Origin: Paracoccaceae bacterium
Lineage (GTDB): Bacteria > Pseudomonadota > Alphaproteobacteria > Rhodobacterales > Rhodobacteraceae
Assembly: GCA_017510335.1 (NCBI GenBank)
Contig: JAFWNM010000041.1
Coordinates: 1-64,000, forward strand
Reading direction: 5' to 3'
Length of the DNA: 64,000 nucleotides
Below, in pieces: positions 59,668 through 64,000 of this stretch. Within the stretch, counting starts at the first letter, position 1. The number at the start of each line of letters is the position of its first letter. Position numbers and translations under genes: made by a program. The notes beneath the pieces are model-generated. The model saw nothing but the letters and a program-made list of their open reading frames with translations. It made no database searches and was not told where the DNA came from.

Positions 59668-60534
59668 ATGACCCAAATTCGCATAACCCACAAAACAGAA
59701 TACACCTTTGCTGCGCCCGTAGCGTTCGGCCCCCACCGGATGATGCTGCGCCCCAGAGAGACGCGCGAACTCAAGCTGTTGTCATTCGACCTGACAGTAT
59801 CGCCAGCAGCAAATGTGACCTGGTCGCATGATGTTGCCGGAAACTCGATCGCTACAGCGACGGTCGCTGAAATGTCGGACCATCTGATGATCGAAAGCGC
59901 GCTGACCCTGACCCTCAGCGCCCCGCGCTGGCCTGTATTCGATATCGCAGCATCCGCGCTGAACTATCCGTTCCACTATTCCAACGAGGACTGGACCGAT
60001 CTGAACGCCCTCGCGCGCCCGCAATATGTGGATATGACAGGCCGCCTGGCCTGCTGGGTGGAACAGTTCGTCATGCAAAGGCCCACAGATACATTGTCGC
60101 TGCTCAAGGATATCAGCAACGGGATCTCGGCGCAGATCGCCTATCAATGCCGCGAGGATCAGGGCACCCAGGGGCCGCTTGATACGCTGGACATGGGCCG
60201 TGGGTCGTGCCGGGATTTCGCTGTTCTGTTCGCCGAAGCCATAAGAACACTGGGCTTTGGCGCGCGGATCGTCTCGGGCTATCTGTTCGACCCTGCGCGC
60301 AATCTTGTCGGGTCCGCAGGTCAGGGATCAACCCACGCCTGGACAGAAGTGTTCATTCCGGGCGCCGGCTGGATATCCTTTGATCCGACCAATCGCTCCG
60401 TCGGGTCCGCAAACCTTATCCCTGTCGCCGCCGCGCGCAATATCGAACAGGTGGCGCCGGTGACAGGCAGCTTTCGCGCGCAGCAAACTGTCCTGCCCAG
60501 AATGGATGTTACCATCACCGTTGCAGAAGTCTGA
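59668..60534 (+). CDS. Transglutaminase family protein with complete catalytic triad
   Basis: A 288-residue protein with a bacterial transglutaminase-like N-terminal beta domain (TQIRITHKTEYTFAAPVAFG, about 2-21) and a catalytic domain with GRGSCRDFAVLFAEAIRTLG (Cys, about 178), THAWTEVFIPGAGWISFDPT (His and Asp, about 233-252). Such proteins act as peptidases, amidases or cross-linking enzymes; the substrate is unknown. It is the third gene of the operon with the Cys-only paralogue and the zinc-ribbon protein. ATG 59668 was chosen because the longer frame overlaps the zinc-ribbon gene. Confidence 0.9.
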   Translation: MTQIRITHKTEYTFAAPVAFGPHRMMLRPRETRELKLLSFDLTVSPAANVTWSHDVAGNSIATATVAEMSDHLMIESALTLTLSAPRWPVFDIAASALNYPFHYSNEDWTDLNALARPQYVDMTGRLACWVEQFVMQRPTDTLSLLKDISNGISAQIAYQCREDQGTQGPLDTLDMGRGSCRDFAVLFAEAIRTLGFGARIVSGYLFDPARNLVGSAGQGSTHAWTEVFIPGAGWISFDPTNRSVGSANLIPVAAARNIEQVAPVTGSFRAQQTVLPRMDVTITVAEV

Positions 60535-60564
60535 CAGCGAAACCGCAACCGCGCGCGACGCAAC

Positions 60565-60708
60565 GCCCCCTTTGCGCGCGTGCCACCTGCCCGGCCGCAG
60601 GAAGAAGGTGATTGGGCGACCGATTGCATCTGTGGCGGCATGCTGTTTGGTGTTCATGCCGCCCTTGGTCCGTCCGATAAGGCGGCCAGGCCCCCCTTTC
60701 GTTTGCAC
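60565..60708 (-). pseudogene. IS5-family transposase fragment
   Basis: The minus strand encodes GRLIGRTKGGMNTKQHAATD followed by AIGRPITFFLRPG, the IS5-type GRSxGGxTTKxHAxxDxxGxP block around a catalytic Asp. About 48 codons survive between the transglutaminase operon and pobA. It is different in sequence from the intact IS5 element at 137-974 and so comes from another IS5 group. Confidence 0.75.
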
Positions 60709-60722
60709 GTTCTACGCCCGTA

Positions 60723-61961
<1,239 letters not shown>

Positions 61962-61992
61962 CTACTAACGCCAATTATGGTATTAATCGGAC

Positions 61993-62856
61993 ATGCGCGA
62001 CCAAACACAGCCAGTCTATGACATCCCTGCGTGGCACCTGTATGGGGAACACGCACCTTTCCCGGATATTGCGCATATGGAACGGATAATTGACCGTGCA
62101 GCGGGGCTTGACTGGCAGATAAAGCCACACCGGCATACGCATCTGTTGCAGATATTTCTGTTGCTATCCGGCCAGATCATTTTCAACGCCGAAGGGCGGC
62201 AGCGCAGCCTTGCGCCCCCTGTTGCGCTGTGTCTGCCGCCGACTGCAGTGCACGGGTTCGATTTCTCGGCAGGAACCGAAGGGTGGGTGCTAAGCTTGCC
62301 GGTGCATGACTTCCCGGAATTTCTGGCAGACGGGGCAGAACTGGCCTTCATTGCGCACAAGCCTGCAGTGGTGTCCCCTGATCGCGCAGTTCAGGACAGT
62401 TTCACGCGGCTGTTTGACATCTGGTCGGGGAACGGACGTTTTCGCAACACGGAATTGCGCTGCGTTCTGGGCCAGATCCTGTGCACATTGTTCAAGGATC
62501 ACGGCCCGTCATCCGATACAGAACCGACGCGCCATGACGCCAGAATCCCGCGTTTCCAATCGCTGATTGCCGCACACGCGCAGGCACATTGGCCCGTGTC
62601 GCGCTATGCCAGCGCGCTGGGCATGTCGACGCGCAATCTGGCGCGACTGTGCAAACAGCAAACCGGACTTGCCCCCCAAGCCATGATCGAAGCCCATCTG
62701 ATGCGCGAAGCCGCCCGCCTTCTGGCCTATACCCGTATGAACGCGCAAACGATTGCGCACAGGTTGGGATATGATGATCCAAGCTATTTCAACCGGCGGT
62801 TCCGCGCTTTCGCCAATATGTCACCGGGGGCCTATCGACGCCGGTTGGACCAGTAG
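61993..62856 (+). CDS. pobR: AraC-family regulator PobR
   Basis: A 287-residue AraC/XylS-type activator. An N-terminal cupin effector domain (about 1-160: LLQIFLLLSGQIIFNAEGRQ) is followed by a double helix-turn-helix (about 185-285: VSRYASALGMSTRNLARLCK, IAHRLGYDDPSYFNRRFRAF). Divergent placement next to pobA marks it as PobR, which activates pobA in the presence of 4-hydroxybenzoate. The frame is intact. AraC-type PobR proteins occur in proteobacteria including rhizobia, distinct from the IclR-type of Acinetobacter. Confidence 0.9.
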   Translation: MRDQTQPVYDIPAWHLYGEHAPFPDIAHMERIIDRAAGLDWQIKPHRHTHLLQIFLLLSGQIIFNAEGRQRSLAPPVALCLPPTAVHGFDFSAGTEGWVLSLPVHDFPEFLADGAELAFIAHKPAVVSPDRAVQDSFTRLFDIWSGNGRFRNTELRCVLGQILCTLFKDHGPSSDTEPTRHDARIPRFQSLIAAHAQAHWPVSRYASALGMSTRNLARLCKQQTGLAPQAMIEAHLMREAARLLAYTRMNAQTIAHRLGYDDPSYFNRRFRAFANMSPGAYRRRLDQ

Positions 62857-62997
62857 TTTGATCCTGCCTTGCGCGACTGCACTGCCGTATCCGGCTGGCC
62901 TGTTGGGGGCGGTTCGCGCTTGGTGCACGCCCGCGCGGCACCTGCAACATTCCCTTCACACTGTGGTTGACATCTCGCACAGTGCTGTATGCTTGCG

Positions 62998-63408
62998 TCA
63001 CTTCGTGATCTTGCGGCCCAGAAGCTCCAGCCTGTGACCATGCAAGGTATAGCCCAATCGGCGGGCAATTTTTTCCTGCAACGCCTCGATCTCGGGGTCG
63101 CAAAATTCGATCACATCGCCAGTGTCCATGTCGATCAGGTGGTCGTGATGGTCACGCTGGCTGTCTTCGAACCGCGCGCGGCCATCGCCGAATTCCAGAC
63201 GGTCCAGAATACCCACTTCTTCCAGCAATTTGACGGTGCGATACACTGTCGCCAGCGAAATGCGGGAATCCAGTGCGTTTGCGCGGGCGTGCAATTCCTC
63301 GACATCGGGGTGGTCGGACGCCTGTTCGATCACCTGCGCGATGGTGCGGCGCTGGTCGGTCATGCGCAGGCCCTGCGCTTCCAGTCGGTCAAGGATTGTC
63401 TTGCTCAC
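62998..63408 (-). CDS. Fur-family metal-responsive regulator
   Basis: A 136-residue Fur-type repressor. The N-terminal winged helix LRMTDQRRTIAQVIEQASDH and SLATVYRTVKLLEEVGIL (about 14-70) is followed by the metal site HHDHLIDMDTGDVIEFCDPE (about 86-105). The C-terminal CxxC zinc pairs of E. coli Fur are missing, as in the manganese-responsive Mur/Fur proteins of Rhodobacterales and rhizobia, so manganese sensing is plausible. It lies about 62 bases downstream of the DmsC-like gene on the same strand but is probably transcribed separately. Confidence 0.88.
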   Translation of the reverse strand: MSKTILDRLEAQGLRMTDQRRTIAQVIEQASDHPDVEELHARANALDSRISLATVYRTVKLLEEVGILDRLEFGDGRARFEDSQRDHHDHLIDMDTGDVIEFCDPEIEALQEKIARRLGYTLHGHRLELLGRKITK

Positions 63409-63470
63409 GCGTGCTGTCCTGCTTCAGTCGGTTTTGGCAGTTTAGCCGCAAGGGCGCGCGCTGGAAACCG

Positions 63471-64000
63471 TCAATCCTGCGACGCCCTGCCATAATACAG
63501 GCCCACCACATGTTCTGCCTGCGCAAAAAACAGCCAGCGCTGCACACACATTCCCGCCACATGCGCCACAAGGGCCAGCGCGACAGTCAGGTAACTGGCA
63601 GGCACCATCAGCAGCAGGGCGGGCAGCAATGCGCCAAGCACAAGCGCGATCAGGCGCAGCTTATGGGCATGTTTGCGCCCCACCACATACACCATTTCGC
63701 GCAGCAGGTAGTTTTGCCCCGAATGCGGCGGTTCCAGCAGGCGCACGCGGCCAAGATACCCCAACCCCGTGGCGCTGCCCGTATCGGACCCCGATTGCGC
63801 AAACTGCCGGTCCCCTGCAACCCAATGCGCCACCATGGCCACCGCCAGCGCCAGCATACCCCACAGGGCCAGCGTCGTCAGGCCCGCCAGCAGGGCGCCC
63901 CCCGCCAGCGCGGCCAGACCGAAAACCGGCGGCGTGCTGGCATGGTGCCAACGGGGCACAGCCTTGATCTGGGCATAGATCATGGCAGTTGCAAAAATTG
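63471..64000 (-). CDS. dmsC: DmsC-like membrane anchor subunit, N-terminus beyond the window
   Basis: The visible 176 residues (frame still open at 64000, reading FATAMIYAQIKAVPRWHHAS) match the C-terminal half of DmsC: RVRLLEPPHSGQNYLLREMV, RKHAHKLRLIALVLGALLPA and QRWLFFAEAEHVVGLYYG-like ending QAEHVVGLYYG. Four or more hydrophobic segments are visible. DmsC anchors DMSO/TMAO-type molybdenum reductases and passes quinol electrons to the iron-sulfur subunit. Catalytic and iron-sulfur subunits should lie just outside the right edge. Full-length DmsC is about 290 residues. Confidence 0.85.
   Translation of the reverse strand, partial: IFATAMIYAQIKAVPRWHHASTPPVFGLAALAGGALLAGLTTLALWGMLALAVAMVAHWVAGDRQFAQSGSDTGSATGLGYLGRVRLLEPPHSGQNYLLREMVYVVGRKHAHKLRLIALVLGALLPALLLMVPASYLTVALALVAHVAGMCVQRWLFFAQAEHVVGLYYGRASQD

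Overview
The window looks like a chromosomal accessory region of an alphaproteobacterium of the Rhodobacteraceae (Rhodobacterales). This is inferred from gene content and high GC: a phnCDEE operon ending in ppk2, plcP/btaAB lipid-remodelling genes, two TAXI-type TRAP systems, Sinorhizobium-like frcBCA, and DUF3137/VWA genes. No rRNA, tRNA or CRISPR array was seen. The region carries a complete-looking IS5-family element, fragments of IS66, IS256, IS3 and IS5-type transposases, and several broken genes, so it is being actively reshaped.

Layout. 1-2.2 kb: IS5-family insertion sequence, an ASCH-domain gene and a truncated P-loop gene. 2.2-10.1 kb: a phosphorus-starvation block, with plcP-btaA-btaB (minus) divergent from a GT4 glycosyltransferase (agt-like), then phnD-phnC-phnE-phnE-ppk2 (minus) behind a Pho-box-like repeat. 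phnC has a stop codon inside its ABC signature and ppk2 is a remnant. 10.3-15.9 kb: an uncharacterised operon of a DUF3137 membrane protein, a 1247-residue exported VWA protein and a 235-residue exported protein. 16.3-19.5 kb: a LuxR-type regulator, an IS66 remnant and a chemoreceptor. 20.1-23.0 kb: TAXI-TRAP transporter 1. 23.4-28.6 kb: CIA30 protein, transposase and helicase fragments, two small envelope proteins (LprI-like and Inh-like) and a divergent HxlR/quinone-reductase pair. 29.3-37.0 kb: sugar genes, with a ROK repressor divergent from frcBCA, then a 2-hydroxyacid dehydrogenase, a gluconate-5-dehydrogenase-like SDR, a dehydrogenase remnant and a LacI regulator.

37.3-46.2 kb: an eight-gene minus-strand operon (cupin dioxygenase, SDR, branched-chain-type ABC transporter, zinc alcohol dehydrogenase). 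It lies behind a near-consensus sigma-54 promoter and is divergent from a XylR/DmpR-like regulator whose AAA+ domain is degenerate; an aromatic-ketone uptake and degradation unit is the likely reading. 46.4-52.1 kb: an AtuA/DUF1446 pair with TAXI-TRAP transporter 2 and a divergent LysR regulator. 52.5-58.1 kb: DCC thiol oxidoreductase, GNAT, Ldh-family dehydrogenase, Crp/Fnr regulator and a run of very small proteins, including a 53-residue lysine-rich one. 58.6-60.5 kb: two transglutaminase-like proteins flanking a zinc-ribbon protein. 60.7-62.9 kb: pobA/pobR for 4-hydroxybenzoate. 63.0-64.0 kb: a Fur-family regulator and the C-terminal part of a DmsC-like membrane anchor cut by the window edge.

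Recurring theme: three transport operons have a strong perfect or near-perfect hairpin between the binding-protein gene and the next gene, which would be expected to give excess binding protein.
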